The notes beneath the pieces are model-generated. The model made no database searches. It was not told where the DNA came from and saw only the letters and a list, made by a program, of their open reading frames with translations. This document shows positions 8,125-16,344 of a stretch of 64,000 nt of DNA, piece by piece (the stretch's first letter is position 1; every line of letters begins with the position of its first letter). The position numbers were made by a program, and so were the translations under genes. The stretch is from DASUCS01 sp041166385 (GTDB lineage Bacteria; Actinomycetota; Acidimicrobiia; Acidimicrobiales; JACDCH01). The stretch lies in NCBI GenBank assembly GCA_041166385.1, contig JBEEFW010000078.1, forward strand, positions 1 through 64,000, written 5' to 3'.

Positions 8125-8574
8125 TCAGACGAACAGGCCGATGGCGTTGTCGAGGGACCAGCGCTGCCAGGCATGCGTCCCGAGCACGACGACTTCGATC
8201 AAGGCCATCATCAGGTTCTGACCCTGCTCGGCCCAGTCGTCGATCATCATCACGAAGTACATGAGGTTCAACAGCAGCCCGCCGATCGCGGCGATCGGCG
8301 TGAGAAAACCAAAGGCGAGCCCGAGCCCGATGGCGAGCTCAGCGACGACGACGATGTAGGCCATCTGCTTCGGCCGCGGCTTCACGACCTTGTTGAAGCC
8401 TGTGCGCACGAACGCCCACTTGTGTTTGTCGGCCACCGACTGCGCCCACGCGATCCCGGTACCGCGATGGAACCAGCCCTTCTTGTCCTTGTGCCGCCAG
8501 CTCTCGAGCCACCACAGCCCGAGACCGATGCGTAGGACGGCGAGCCACTCGAGCCCGTTCAACCACGTCGTCAC
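8125..8574 (-). CDS. DoxX-like membrane protein
   Basis: The 149-residue protein has about four hydrophobic helices and the DoxX-type pattern (LRIGLGLWWLES, VVVAELAIGLGLAFGFLTPIAAIGGLLLNLMYF). DoxX proteins are inner-membrane proteins linked to quinone or thiosulfate redox and to oxidative-stress complexes. Its start overlaps the etfBA stop by four bases (ATGA), so it is the last gene of the P450-FadE-EtfBA operon. An attractive but unproven idea is that it helps pass electrons from ETF or the P450 to the quinone pool. Confidence 0.75.
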   Translation of the reverse strand: MTTWLNGLEWLAVLRIGLGLWWLESWRHKDKKGWFHRGTGIAWAQSVADKHKWAFVRTGFNKVVKPRPKQMAYIVVVAELAIGLGLAFGFLTPIAAIGGLLLNLMYFVMMIDDWAEQGQNLMMALIEVVVLGTHAWQRWSLDNAIGLFV

Positions 8575-10286
8575 TCCATGACCTCCGCAAGTCGAGCCGA
8601 GAGCCGCGGCACGACCGCGTGCCAGTCCCCCACGATGCCGATGTCGGCGTGATCGAAGATCAACGCGTCCGGGTCGCTGTTCACCGCGAGGACCGTACCC
8701 GCGGCGCGGATGCCGACCGAGTGATTGAACTTCCCGGACACACCGATCCCGATGTACAGCTGCGGGGCGATGCTGTGCCCGGTGATGCCCACCTGGCGCG
8801 CTCGGGGCAGCCAGGCCTTGTCCGTCACCTTGCGCGTGGCGGCCAGCTGCGCGTCGAGCACGCCGAGCAGCGGCTCGATCTGGGCGTACTCGTCGGGCTT
8901 CACGCCCATACCGACACCGACGACGCGCTGGGCGGTCGCGAGCTCTTCGATGTCGTCGTCGCGGGTCGTGCTGAGCACCTGGACACGACCCCGCGGTTGC
9001 ACCGCAAGGGTGACGTGCTCGACGTCGACGGTTGCACTCGGCGCCGCCAGGACACCGGCGCGGACGGTAGCCATTTGGATCGGCGAGCTCGTGTAGATCG
9101 CCGCGACGAGGCGTCCACCGAATGCCGGCTTCCAGGCCAACAGGCGCGCGTCACCCGTTGTCGCCGTGCGGGTCACCTCGAGAGCCACCGCGTCGCCGGT
9201 GAGGCCGGCCTGCAGGCGCGCCGCGACGCGTCCACCGACCTCACGTCCCCATGTCGTGCCCGGTAGGAGGATCGCCCAGGGCGGCGTCGCCGCCGCCCAT
9301 TCGGCAACTGCACGAGCGACATCTTCCTCGACGGGCGCACCGTCGGCCGCGACAGCGACGACATGACCGTCGATCTCGTGCGCCAACGCGGTGGCCGCGC
9401 CCAACAACTCGGCGCTCAACTGCTCGCGTCCCGGCTCCACCGCAATGGCCACGACGGGACCGCCTGTGTTTCGAGGAGGCATCGCGGTCGGCGGCGGCGA
9501 GGGCGACGCGGCCGTGAGCGCACCGCGCTCCACCAGCAGGCGCACGGCCTCATCGACTTGTTCGTCGATCGTTCCTGACAACTGCACATGGGCACGCTCG
9601 ATCTCGAGCACTCGGACCTCGCCGACGTACGTCCCGCTGCCGTCCTCACCCCATGGGCCGTCGCCGAGATCGGCCGCCGTCAGCACTCGTATGCGGCCGG
9701 CCGGTACTGCGGCACGCCCCTCCGGGTCGACCTTCGCCGGCTCGGTCAGCCGCTCCGCCGTCGACGCGATGGCTGGCAAGTGCACGATCCGCTCACTCTG
9801 GCCGTCGTCCTCCTCGCAGATGACGCGCAGCTGCCCCTCGCCGAGATCGAGTTGCTTCACGCCGGTCACGAACGGCAGGTCGAGCAGCTCCGCCACCTCG
9901 GGGCCGACCTGACCGGTGTCGGCGTCGACCGAGTTGCGCCCGACGAGGATCAGATCGAACGGGCCCTCACGCTGCAGCGCCGCCGCGAGCGCCCGCGCGG
10001 TGGCGAGCGTGTCGGAGCCGGCGAACGCGGCGTCGGTGATCAGTACGCCGTCGTCGGCGCCCCACGCGATCGCCTCTCGCAACACGTCCTCCGCAGGGAG
10101 CGGCCCCAACGTGAAGACCGTGGCCGTGCCCCCCGTGGTGGCCGCAAGCTCGACGCCCTTGCTCACCGCACGGCGGCAATACGGGTTGAGCTCGAGTTCG
10201 AGCCCCTCGCGTACCAGCCGGCCGCCAGGCCCGAGCTCCATCGCTTCGAACTTCGGGACCTGCTTGACGAGGATCGCGACGCGCAT
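8571..10286 (-). CDS. Fused electron transfer flavoprotein EtfB-EtfA
   Basis: This 571-residue polypeptide joins both ETF subunits. Residues 1 to about 250 match EtfB (MRVAILVKQVP, NPYCRRAVSKGVELA, LVGRNSVDADTGQVGPEVAELL). Residues from about 285 match EtfA. The FAD-binding C-terminal block (PRARQVGITGHSIAPQLYIGIG, then VSGKFNHSVGIRAAGTV) reaches the usual NSDPDALIFDHADIGIVGD ending. ETF takes electrons from acyl-CoA dehydrogenases and passes them to ETF:quinone oxidoreductase. Separate genes are the norm. It overlaps the upstream acyl-CoA dehydrogenase stop by one base, so it is probably its dedicated acceptor. Confidence 0.9.
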   Translation of the reverse strand: MRVAILVKQVPKFEAMELGPGGRLVREGLELELNPYCRRAVSKGVELAATTGGTATVFTLGPLPAEDVLREAIAWGADDGVLITDAAFAGSDTLATARALAAALQREGPFDLILVGRNSVDADTGQVGPEVAELLDLPFVTGVKQLDLGEGQLRVICEEDDGQSERIVHLPAIASTAERLTEPAKVDPEGRAAVPAGRIRVLTAADLGDGPWGEDGSGTYVGEVRVLEIERAHVQLSGTIDEQVDEAVRLLVERGALTAASPSPPPTAMPPRNTGGPVVAIAVEPGREQLSAELLGAATALAHEIDGHVVAVAADGAPVEEDVARAVAEWAAATPPWAILLPGTTWGREVGGRVAARLQAGLTGDAVALEVTRTATTGDARLLAWKPAFGGRLVAAIYTSSPIQMATVRAGVLAAPSATVDVEHVTLAVQPRGRVQVLSTTRDDDIEELATAQRVVGVGMGVKPDEYAQIEPLLGVLDAQLAATRKVTDKAWLPRARQVGITGHSIAPQLYIGIGVSGKFNHSVGIRAAGTVLAVNSDPDALIFDHADIGIVGDWHAVVPRLSARLAEVME

Positions 10287-11458
10287 CAGCGCGGCAGACC
10301 CAACAGACGCTCGGCGATGATGTTGCGCTGGATCTCGCTCGTGCCACCGGGGATCGTGGCACCGAACGACCGCAGGTACTGCGTGATGAACGATCCGTCA
10401 CGCCACACCTTCGGCCCGCGGACGCCGAGATCGATACCGTCGAGTCCCGACTCCTCGGCGCCGAGCAGCAGCGCGCGCTGCAACGCCTCACTGCCGAAGA
10501 GCTTCAGGATCGAGTGTTCGGGCGCGGCCTGGCCCTTGGCGAACTTCGCGAACCCGCTGTACCCGAGAGCCTGGAGCGCTTGATGATCGATGTACGCCGA
10601 CGCCACGAGATCCCGTTGGCGAGCGTCGAACCCGCCATCGCGGCCAAGCGCAACGAGATTGTCGATCACCCCTGCGAGGTCGTAGGCGTAGTTGATCCAC
10701 AACATCGCCCGTTCGTGCGCGAGTGAGCCCATCGAGAGCCGCCACCCGTCGTTCAGCTCGCCGAGCAGGTTCTCGCGCGGCACTTCGACATCGGTGAAGA
10801 ACACCTCGTTGAAGTCCGCATAGGTCGGCTCGGTCAGCTCGGCAATCGGCCGGTACTCGATGCCGGGCGTCTTCATGTCGATGATCAGCACGCTGATGCC
10901 CTTGTGTTTCGGCACCTCGGTGTTCGTGCGCACGAAGCACAGGCACCAGGCCGCGTGTTGGGCGCCCGACGTCCACACCTTCTGGCCGTTCACGATGAAG
11001 CGATCGCCATCGAGGACAGCTTTGGTCGTCAACGACGCGAGATCGCTCCCTGCGTTCGGTTCGCTCATGCCGAGGCACCAACTGATCTCGCCGCGCAGCG
11101 TCGGCACCACGAACCGCTCGCGTTGCTCGGGCGTTCCGAAGTCAATGATCGACGGAGTGATGATGGCCAGCCCCTGCGGGTTGGTGGTGCGCCGAATGCC
11201 GCGGCGAGTGATCTCGTCGAAATAGATCATCTGCTGCGCCGGCGACGCGTTGCGGCCCCCGAGCTCGGGCGGCCAGCCCGGCACGAGGTAGCCGTTGTCG
11301 AACAGCGTGCGCTGCCATCGCACGGCCCATGGCTTCAGGTCCGCGCTCGAGCGGAACGGGTCCGCCTTCTCCTCCTCGGTGGGCGGCGGATTCTGCTCGA
11401 GCCACTCGACGAGCTCGGTGCGGAACGCTTCGTCCTCGTCGCTGAAGTGCAGCTGCAT
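10286..11458 (-). CDS. Acyl-CoA dehydrogenase (FadE-type)
   Basis: The 390-residue flavoenzyme shows all acyl-CoA dehydrogenase domains: the FAD/substrate motif WCLGMSEPNAGSDLASL, VNGQKVWTSGAQ, and the C-terminal IPGGTSEIQRNIIAERLLGLPR. The glutamate found in short-chain enzymes at the PGGT position is Gly. A Glu in AHER (about residue 240) fits the alternative helix-G base of isovaleryl- and long-chain-type enzymes. It would desaturate an acyl-CoA and reduce the fused EtfBA encoded next. Two bases separate it from the P450 gene upstream. Confidence 0.9.
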   Translation of the reverse strand: MQLHFSDEDEAFRTELVEWLEQNPPPTEEEKADPFRSSADLKPWAVRWQRTLFDNGYLVPGWPPELGGRNASPAQQMIYFDEITRRGIRRTTNPQGLAIITPSIIDFGTPEQRERFVVPTLRGEISWCLGMSEPNAGSDLASLTTKAVLDGDRFIVNGQKVWTSGAQHAAWCLCFVRTNTEVPKHKGISVLIIDMKTPGIEYRPIAELTEPTYADFNEVFFTDVEVPRENLLGELNDGWRLSMGSLAHERAMLWINYAYDLAGVIDNLVALGRDGGFDARQRDLVASAYIDHQALQALGYSGFAKFAKGQAAPEHSILKLFGSEALQRALLLGAEESGLDGIDLGVRGPKVWRDGSFITQYLRSFGATIPGGTSEIQRNIIAERLLGLPR

Positions 11459-11459
11459 G

Positions 11460-12716
11460 TCAGCGGGGCGTGAACGACGCCGTCAGGTGCTTGATGCCGT
11501 GGATGAACGGCGACTGCAGCATCTGCGGCTCACCCGTGGCCTCGATGTCGGGGAGCCGTTTGAACAGTTCCGTCATCATCACCCTGATCTCACGGCGGGC
11601 GAGGTTGGCACCGAGGCAGAAGTGCGGGCCGCCGGCGCCGAAGCCGACGTGCTCGTTCGGCGTGCGCCGGATGTCGAAGTCGTAGGGGTTGCCCCAGTAG
11701 TCCTCGTCGCGGTTGGCCGAGTTGTACCAGAGCACGACTTTGTCGCCCGCCTTGATCGTCTCGCCGTGCAGCTCGACGTCTCGCGTCGCGGTGCGACGGA
11801 AGTGAATGACCGGCGTGGCCCAGCGGACGATCTCCTCGACGGCGGTGTCGATGTTGCCATCGACGTCGTCGAGCAGGATCTTGCGCTGGTCGGGATGACG
11901 GGTCAGCTCGAGCAGGCCATGGCTGATCGCGTTGCGGGTGGTCTCGTTGCCCGCCGCCACCAGCAGGACGAAGAACGATCCGAACTCCGCGGCGGTGAGT
12001 CGCTCTCCTTCGACCTCGGCCTGCATCAAGGCCGTCGTGATGTCCTCGCCGGGGGCGGAGAGCCGATCCTCACCGAGCTTCTGTGCGTAGTCCCACAACT
12101 CCCAGCCGGCCTGGAAGATCGCCTCGACAGTGCCGCCGTACTCGGGATCGCCGCCCCCGAGGAGTGTGTTCGTGCGTTCGAAGATGAACCGTTCGTCCTG
12201 CTCCGGGATGCCGAGCATCTGGCAGATGATGTCGAGCGGGAGGCGGGCGGCGACCTCCTCCACGAAGTCGATCTCGCCCTTCGCCGAAACGTCGTCGACG
12301 ATCTTCGCGGCCAGCGAGCTGACGTAGTCCTCGAGCTTGTTGATCATCCGCGGCGTGAAGCCGCGGTTCACGATGAGACGCATCTTGGTGTGACGCGGCG
12401 CGTCCATGTTGATCATCGAGCCGAGAAACTCCCGCACCTCAGGAGGCATGTCGGGGATGTTCGTGCCCTCACCTGAGATGAACACATCGGGGTTGCGACT
12501 GGCGAACAAGACGTCGTCGTACTTCACCAACGCCCAGTAACCAGGACCGGCCGGAAACATCTCGAACTCCGGCTCGCTGTGGAACGACATCGGTCGTTCG
12601 CGCCGCAACTTGGCGAACATCGCCTCGCGTGTGAGGTCGTTGTCGGGCCAGGTCTCGTAGTTGCCGAGATCGATCTCGCCGGCCGGCAGCGCATACTCGG
12701 GCAGGACCAAGGTCAT
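11460..12716 (-). CDS. Cytochrome P450 (CYP125/CYP124-like)
   Basis: This 418-residue soluble P450 has the I-helix AAGNETT, the K-helix ExxR (EEIVRW) and the haem loop FGAGGPHFCLG with Cys near residue 367. The stretch FRRTATRDVELHGETIKAGDKVVLWYNSANRDED is typical of actinobacterial CYP125/124/142 enzymes, which oxidise terminal methyl groups of steroid or branched side chains. The substrate here is not proven. The ATG at 12716 is chosen because a TACCGT hexamer lies exactly seven bases upstream (leaderless) and the protein then begins as expected. It is the first gene of the FadE-EtfBA-DoxX operon. Confidence 0.88.
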   Translation of the reverse strand: MTLVLPEYALPAGEIDLGNYETWPDNDLTREAMFAKLRRERPMSFHSEPEFEMFPAGPGYWALVKYDDVLFASRNPDVFISGEGTNIPDMPPEVREFLGSMINMDAPRHTKMRLIVNRGFTPRMINKLEDYVSSLAAKIVDDVSAKGEIDFVEEVAARLPLDIICQMLGIPEQDERFIFERTNTLLGGGDPEYGGTVEAIFQAGWELWDYAQKLGEDRLSAPGEDITTALMQAEVEGERLTAAEFGSFFVLLVAAGNETTRNAISHGLLELTRHPDQRKILLDDVDGNIDTAVEEIVRWATPVIHFRRTATRDVELHGETIKAGDKVVLWYNSANRDEDYWGNPYDFDIRRTPNEHVGFGAGGPHFCLGANLARREIRVMMTELFKRLPDIEATGEPQMLQSPFIHGIKHLTASFTPR

Positions 12717-12723
12717 GCCGATG

Positions 12724-12740
12724 ACGGTAGACGCTACGGT
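12724..12740. promoter_or_regulatory. Divergent leaderless promoters, P450 / UbiB-like kinase
   Basis: Minus-strand TACCGT (12729-12724) is seven bases before the P450 ATG. Plus-strand TACGGT (12735-12740) is seven bases before the kinase GTG at 12748. The pair forms a pseudo-palindrome with GTAG and CTAC around ACG. No ribosome binding site is visible for either gene. Confidence 0.55.
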
Positions 12741-12747
12741 CCGGCGA

Positions 12748-14238
12748 GTGCCTTCTCGCAAGACCGTCGTTACCGGAGTGGTGGCCGCATTCGGCGCGGC
12801 GGCGGCCACCTACCTCGCGGTCAAACGAGCGGGCGAGAACAAGGCGAAAGAACGCTCCTCGCCGTTGACGTCGACGAGCCGTGCGGCACGAACCGCCGAC
12901 GTCGCGCGGCTCGGCACGAAGGCCGGTAGCGCCTACGCCGTGCACCGCGCGCGGCGGGCGTTCGCATCGGCGGAGCGCAGGGAGAAGCTCGATGCCGAGC
13001 TCCAGCTGCGCACGGCCGAGCAGGTGGCCGAAGCCCTCGGTCACATGAAGGGCGCGTTGATGAAGGTCGGGCAGATGGCGAGCTATCTCGACCAGGGGCT
13101 GCCCGAGCCGATCCGCGAGCAACTCGCCCAGCTCCAAGCCGACGCCCCGCCGATGTCAGGCGAGCTCGCGTCCGAGGTCGTCGAGCGCGAACTGGGCGCA
13201 CCTCCCGAGCAGATCTTCGACACGTGGGACCCGGTGCCGTTCGCAGCGGCTTCGATCGGACAAGTCCACCGCGCGATCACGAAGGACGGACGCGCCGTTG
13301 CGGTGAAGGTGCAGTATCCGGGCGTCGACGAGGCGATCAACGCCGACCTCGCGAACGCAGGCCTCCTCGTGCAGATCATCAGCATGGTGTTCCCGGGCGT
13401 GGAGCCCGAGCCGATCGTCGACGAGCTCAAGCTGCGGTTGCGGGAGGAGCTCGACTACGTGCTCGAGGCGCAGAACCAGCGCGTCTTCGAGGAGTACTAC
13501 CGCGACCACCCATTCATCTCGATCCCGCCGGTGGTCGACGAGCTGTCGTCGCAGCGCGTGCTCACCACTGAGCTGGCCGAGGGCGCCCGGTTCGACGAGC
13601 TCATCACGTGGTCACAGATGGAGAAGGACCTCGCGGCCGAGACGATCTACCGGTTCGTGTTCGGCAGCCTGTATCGACTCGGCGCGTTCAACGGCGACCC
13701 GCATCCCGGGAACTACCTCTTCAACCCCGGTGGTCGAGTCACGTTCCTCGACTTCGGACTGGTGAAGCACTTCACGCCTGACGAGCTGACGCTGCTGGCC
13801 AACATGTCAGAGACCTTCGCCCTCGAGAAGGACATGACGAGGTTCCGGCGCGCCCTCTCCGAGAGCGGGTTCCTGCGCGACCCGAGCAAGTTCACCGACG
13901 AACAGATCGAGTCATACTTCGATCACTTCTGGAAGTTCGTGATGGAGGACAGCGAATTCACGACGACACCTGAGTGGTCGTCGGAGAGCGTGCGCCGCTT
14001 CTTCGACCCGACCGGCGGCTTCGGCGAGATCATGCGCGCCGTCAACGTGCCCCCCAGCTTCGTGATCCTGCAGCGCATCAACCTCGGACTCGGCGGCGTC
14101 CTCGGCGAGTTGCGAGCGACGCGCAACTGGCGGCGGATCGCCATGGAGCAGTGGCCGTTTGTCAACGGGCCGCCGTCGACGCCGCTCGGCCAGGAAGAAG
14201 CTGACTGGCTCGCTGGTCAGGCCGCCGCCAAAACCTGA
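12748..14238 (+). CDS. ABC1/UbiB-family atypical kinase
   Basis: The 496-residue protein has an N-terminal hydrophobic stretch, then the UbiB fold: KxGQ motif (LMKVGQMASYLD), Ala-rich loop AAASIGQVHRA, catalytic VAVKVQYPGV, NGDPHPGNYLF and the DFG-equivalent FLDFGLVKHF. These proteins are ATPases/kinases that aid isoprenoid-lipid (quinone) metabolism. GTG at 12748 is preceded by TACGGT and no SD. The stop codon lies inside operator O3, so its 3' end abuts the control region of the next operon. Divergent from the P450 operon. Confidence 0.85.
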   Translation: MPSRKTVVTGVVAAFGAAAATYLAVKRAGENKAKERSSPLTSTSRAARTADVARLGTKAGSAYAVHRARRAFASAERREKLDAELQLRTAEQVAEALGHMKGALMKVGQMASYLDQGLPEPIREQLAQLQADAPPMSGELASEVVERELGAPPEQIFDTWDPVPFAAASIGQVHRAITKDGRAVAVKVQYPGVDEAINADLANAGLLVQIISMVFPGVEPEPIVDELKLRLREELDYVLEAQNQRVFEEYYRDHPFISIPPVVDELSSQRVLTTELAEGARFDELITWSQMEKDLAAETIYRFVFGSLYRLGAFNGDPHPGNYLFNPGGRVTFLDFGLVKHFTPDELTLLANMSETFALEKDMTRFRRALSESGFLRDPSKFTDEQIESYFDHFWKFVMEDSEFTTTPEWSSESVRRFFDPTGGFGEIMRAVNVPPSFVILQRINLGLGGVLGELRATRNWRRIAMEQWPFVNGPPSTPLGQEEADWLAGQAAAKT

Positions 14239-14252
14239 CACGGGCGTCAGGT
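14233..14252. promoter_or_regulatory. Operator-like palindrome O3
   Basis: ACCTGACACGGGCGTCAGGT has 7-bp perfect arms and an imperfect centre. It overlaps the stop codon of the kinase gene and ends three bases before the annotated GTG of the acyl-CoA synthetase. It is identical in sequence to O8 at 48016. A TATCGT hexamer overlaps its end (14252-14257). Confidence 0.7.
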
Positions 14253-14255
14253 ATC

Positions 14256-16283
14256 GTGACGGCCTTGCGGGCCACCGACCTCGACACCTTCTTCCGGCCG
14301 CGGTCGGTCGTCATCCTGGGCGCGTCCGACACGCCCAACAAGCCCACGTCGGCGATGACGCGCAAGATCCGCGCGTGGTCGGAGCAGTTCGGTGCCACGT
14401 TCCATCCGGTCAATCCCAACCGCGAGACCGTCGACGGGCTTGCGTGTTACAAGTCGATCGACGAGGTTCCGGGCGAGATCGATCTGGCCGTGATCCTCAC
14501 CGGCAACGCGGTCGAGGCATTCCAATCGGTGCTCGACAAGAAGCCGAAGTTCGCCGTGATCTTCGCGGCGGGGTTCGCGGAGATCGGCGCCGATGGCGAG
14601 CGCGAGCAGGCGCGCCTCGCGGAGATCGTGCGCGCCTCGGACACGCGGCTTCTCGGTCCGAACACCAACCTCAACGCGTTCGAGACGTTCCGCGACGACT
14701 TGCCCGGCAAGCGGCTCGCGCTGATCACCCAATCGGGTCACCAGGGTCGCCCGATCTTCCAAGCGCAAGACCTCGGCATCGCGATGAGCCATTGGGCACC
14801 GACCGGCAACGAGGTCGACCTCGAGTTCGCGGACTTCGCCGAGTACTTCGCCGACCAGCCCGAGGTCGGTGCGATCGTCGCCTACATCGAGGGGTTCAAG
14901 GACGGGCGCACGCTCATGCGCGCCGCCGACCATGCCGCGCAACAAGGCGTGCCGATGGTGATCGTGAAAGTCGGCCGCACCGAAGCCGGCCAGTCGATGG
15001 CGAAGAGTCACACGGGCCACCTGACGGGTTCCGATGCCGTGACGAGCGCGGTCTTCCGCCAGTTCGGCGTCACGCGCGTCGACGGACTCGACGAGTTGCA
15101 GGACACTGCGGCGCTGCTGGCGCGCTCGGCGCCTCCGAAGGGCAACGGTGTCTGCATCTACGCGATCTCCGGAGGCACCGGCGCGCACATGGCCGATCTG
15201 GCGTCGGCCGCCGGATTGCGGCTCCCCGACCTCACCGCCGAGACACAGACCGCGCTGCACGAGTGGATCCCGACGTATCTGCGGGTGTCGAACCCGGTCG
15301 ACAACGGCGGCGCGCCGTCGGCCGACTGGCGCGGCCGCAAGATCCTCGACGCGATGGTGGCCGACCCGAACGTCGACGTGATCATCTGCCCGATCACCGG
15401 CGCGCTCGCGTCGATGTCGAAACCGCTGGCGCGGGATCTGGTCGAGGTGGCCGAAACCACCGACAAGCCGATCTGCGTGGTCTGGGGCTCGCCTGTCACG
15501 GAGGGCGAGAAGGCCTACGAGATCCTGCTGTCGTCGCCGAAGATCGTCACGTTCCGCACGTTCGCCAACTGCATCGGCGCGATTCGTGCGTACTTCGACT
15601 ACCACGAGTTCGCCGCCCGGTATCGCTCACCGTTCAAGAAGGCGGTGCGCCCGAAGCCGGTGGAGTTCGGCGAGGGCGAGCACGCATCCAAGCAACTCCT
15701 CGCGGCGTACGACATCCCGATCACCCGCGAGGAGGTCGTGACGTCGGCGAAACGGGCGGTGAAGGCCGCCGAGGCGATCGGCTTCCCGGTGGTGATGAAA
15801 GCCGAAGGCGTCGACCACAAATCGGACGACGGGCTGGTGCGGCTGGGCATCAACTCGGTCAAGGAGGTGCGCGCCGCCTATGAGGACCTGGCCCGCGCCA
15901 CCGGCCGGGTCCTCGTCGCGGAGCAGATCGACGGCGGTGTCGAGTGCGTGATCGGCGTCAGTCAGGACGAGTTGTTCGGTCCGGTCGTGATGTTCGGCCT
16001 CGGCGGCGTGTTCATCGAGGTGTTCGAAGACGTCACGTTCCGGGTGCCGCCCTTCGACAAGCGCGAGGCTCGCCGCATGATCGACGAGGTGCGCGGCTCG
16101 GCCCTACTGCGCGGCGCGCGGGGACGTCCAAAGGGCGACATCAACGCCCTCGTCGACACGATCATGAAGGTGCAACGCCTCGCGGTCGACAACTCCGACA
16201 CGCTCGCCGAGCTCGACATCAACCCCCTCGTCGTCCTCCCGAAGGGTGTCGTCGCCCTCGACGCCCTGGCGGTCCACAAATGA
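14256..16283 (+). CDS. NDP-forming acyl-CoA synthetase (fused alpha-beta)
   Basis: The 675-residue protein has the ACD order: CoA-binding domain (FFRPRSVVILGASDTPNK), ligase-CoA domains with ITQSGHQGRP and the phospho-histidine motif SHTG (His about 252), then a C-terminal ATP-grasp domain (VVMKAEGVDHKSDDG, ELDINPLVVLP). It converts acid, CoA and ATP to acyl-CoA, ADP and phosphate, or the reverse. The annotated start is GTG 14256. TTG 14265, seven bases after TATCGT, is an equally plausible leaderless start. First gene of the operon with the thiolase-fold, DUF35 and SDR genes. Substrate unknown. Confidence 0.85.
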   Translation: MTALRATDLDTFFRPRSVVILGASDTPNKPTSAMTRKIRAWSEQFGATFHPVNPNRETVDGLACYKSIDEVPGEIDLAVILTGNAVEAFQSVLDKKPKFAVIFAAGFAEIGADGEREQARLAEIVRASDTRLLGPNTNLNAFETFRDDLPGKRLALITQSGHQGRPIFQAQDLGIAMSHWAPTGNEVDLEFADFAEYFADQPEVGAIVAYIEGFKDGRTLMRAADHAAQQGVPMVIVKVGRTEAGQSMAKSHTGHLTGSDAVTSAVFRQFGVTRVDGLDELQDTAALLARSAPPKGNGVCIYAISGGTGAHMADLASAAGLRLPDLTAETQTALHEWIPTYLRVSNPVDNGGAPSADWRGRKILDAMVADPNVDVIICPITGALASMSKPLARDLVEVAETTDKPICVVWGSPVTEGEKAYEILLSSPKIVTFRTFANCIGAIRAYFDYHEFAARYRSPFKKAVRPKPVEFGEGEHASKQLLAAYDIPITREEVVTSAKRAVKAAEAIGFPVVMKAEGVDHKSDDGLVRLGINSVKEVRAAYEDLARATGRVLVAEQIDGGVECVIGVSQDELFGPVVMFGLGGVFIEVFEDVTFRVPPFDKREARRMIDEVRGSALLRGARGRPKGDINALVDTIMKVQRLAVDNSDTLAELDINPLVVLPKGVVALDALAVHK

Positions 16284-16286
16284 CGC

Positions 16287-16334
16287 TTTTGACAGTACGG
16301 GCAACACATAAATGTGTTGCCCGTACTGTCAAAA
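16287..16334. repeat. Perfect 23-bp-arm palindrome between operon genes
   Basis: Left arm 16287-16309 (TTTTGACAGTACGGGCAACACAT) is exactly mirrored by 16312-16334 with only AA between. It would form a very strong RNA hairpin ending in AAAA/TTTT. It lies three bases after the synthetase stop and just before the SD of the next gene. Possible roles are a partial terminator, a 3'-end stabiliser or a protein-binding site. Confidence 0.8.
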
Positions 16335-16344
16335 CGGAGGAGCG

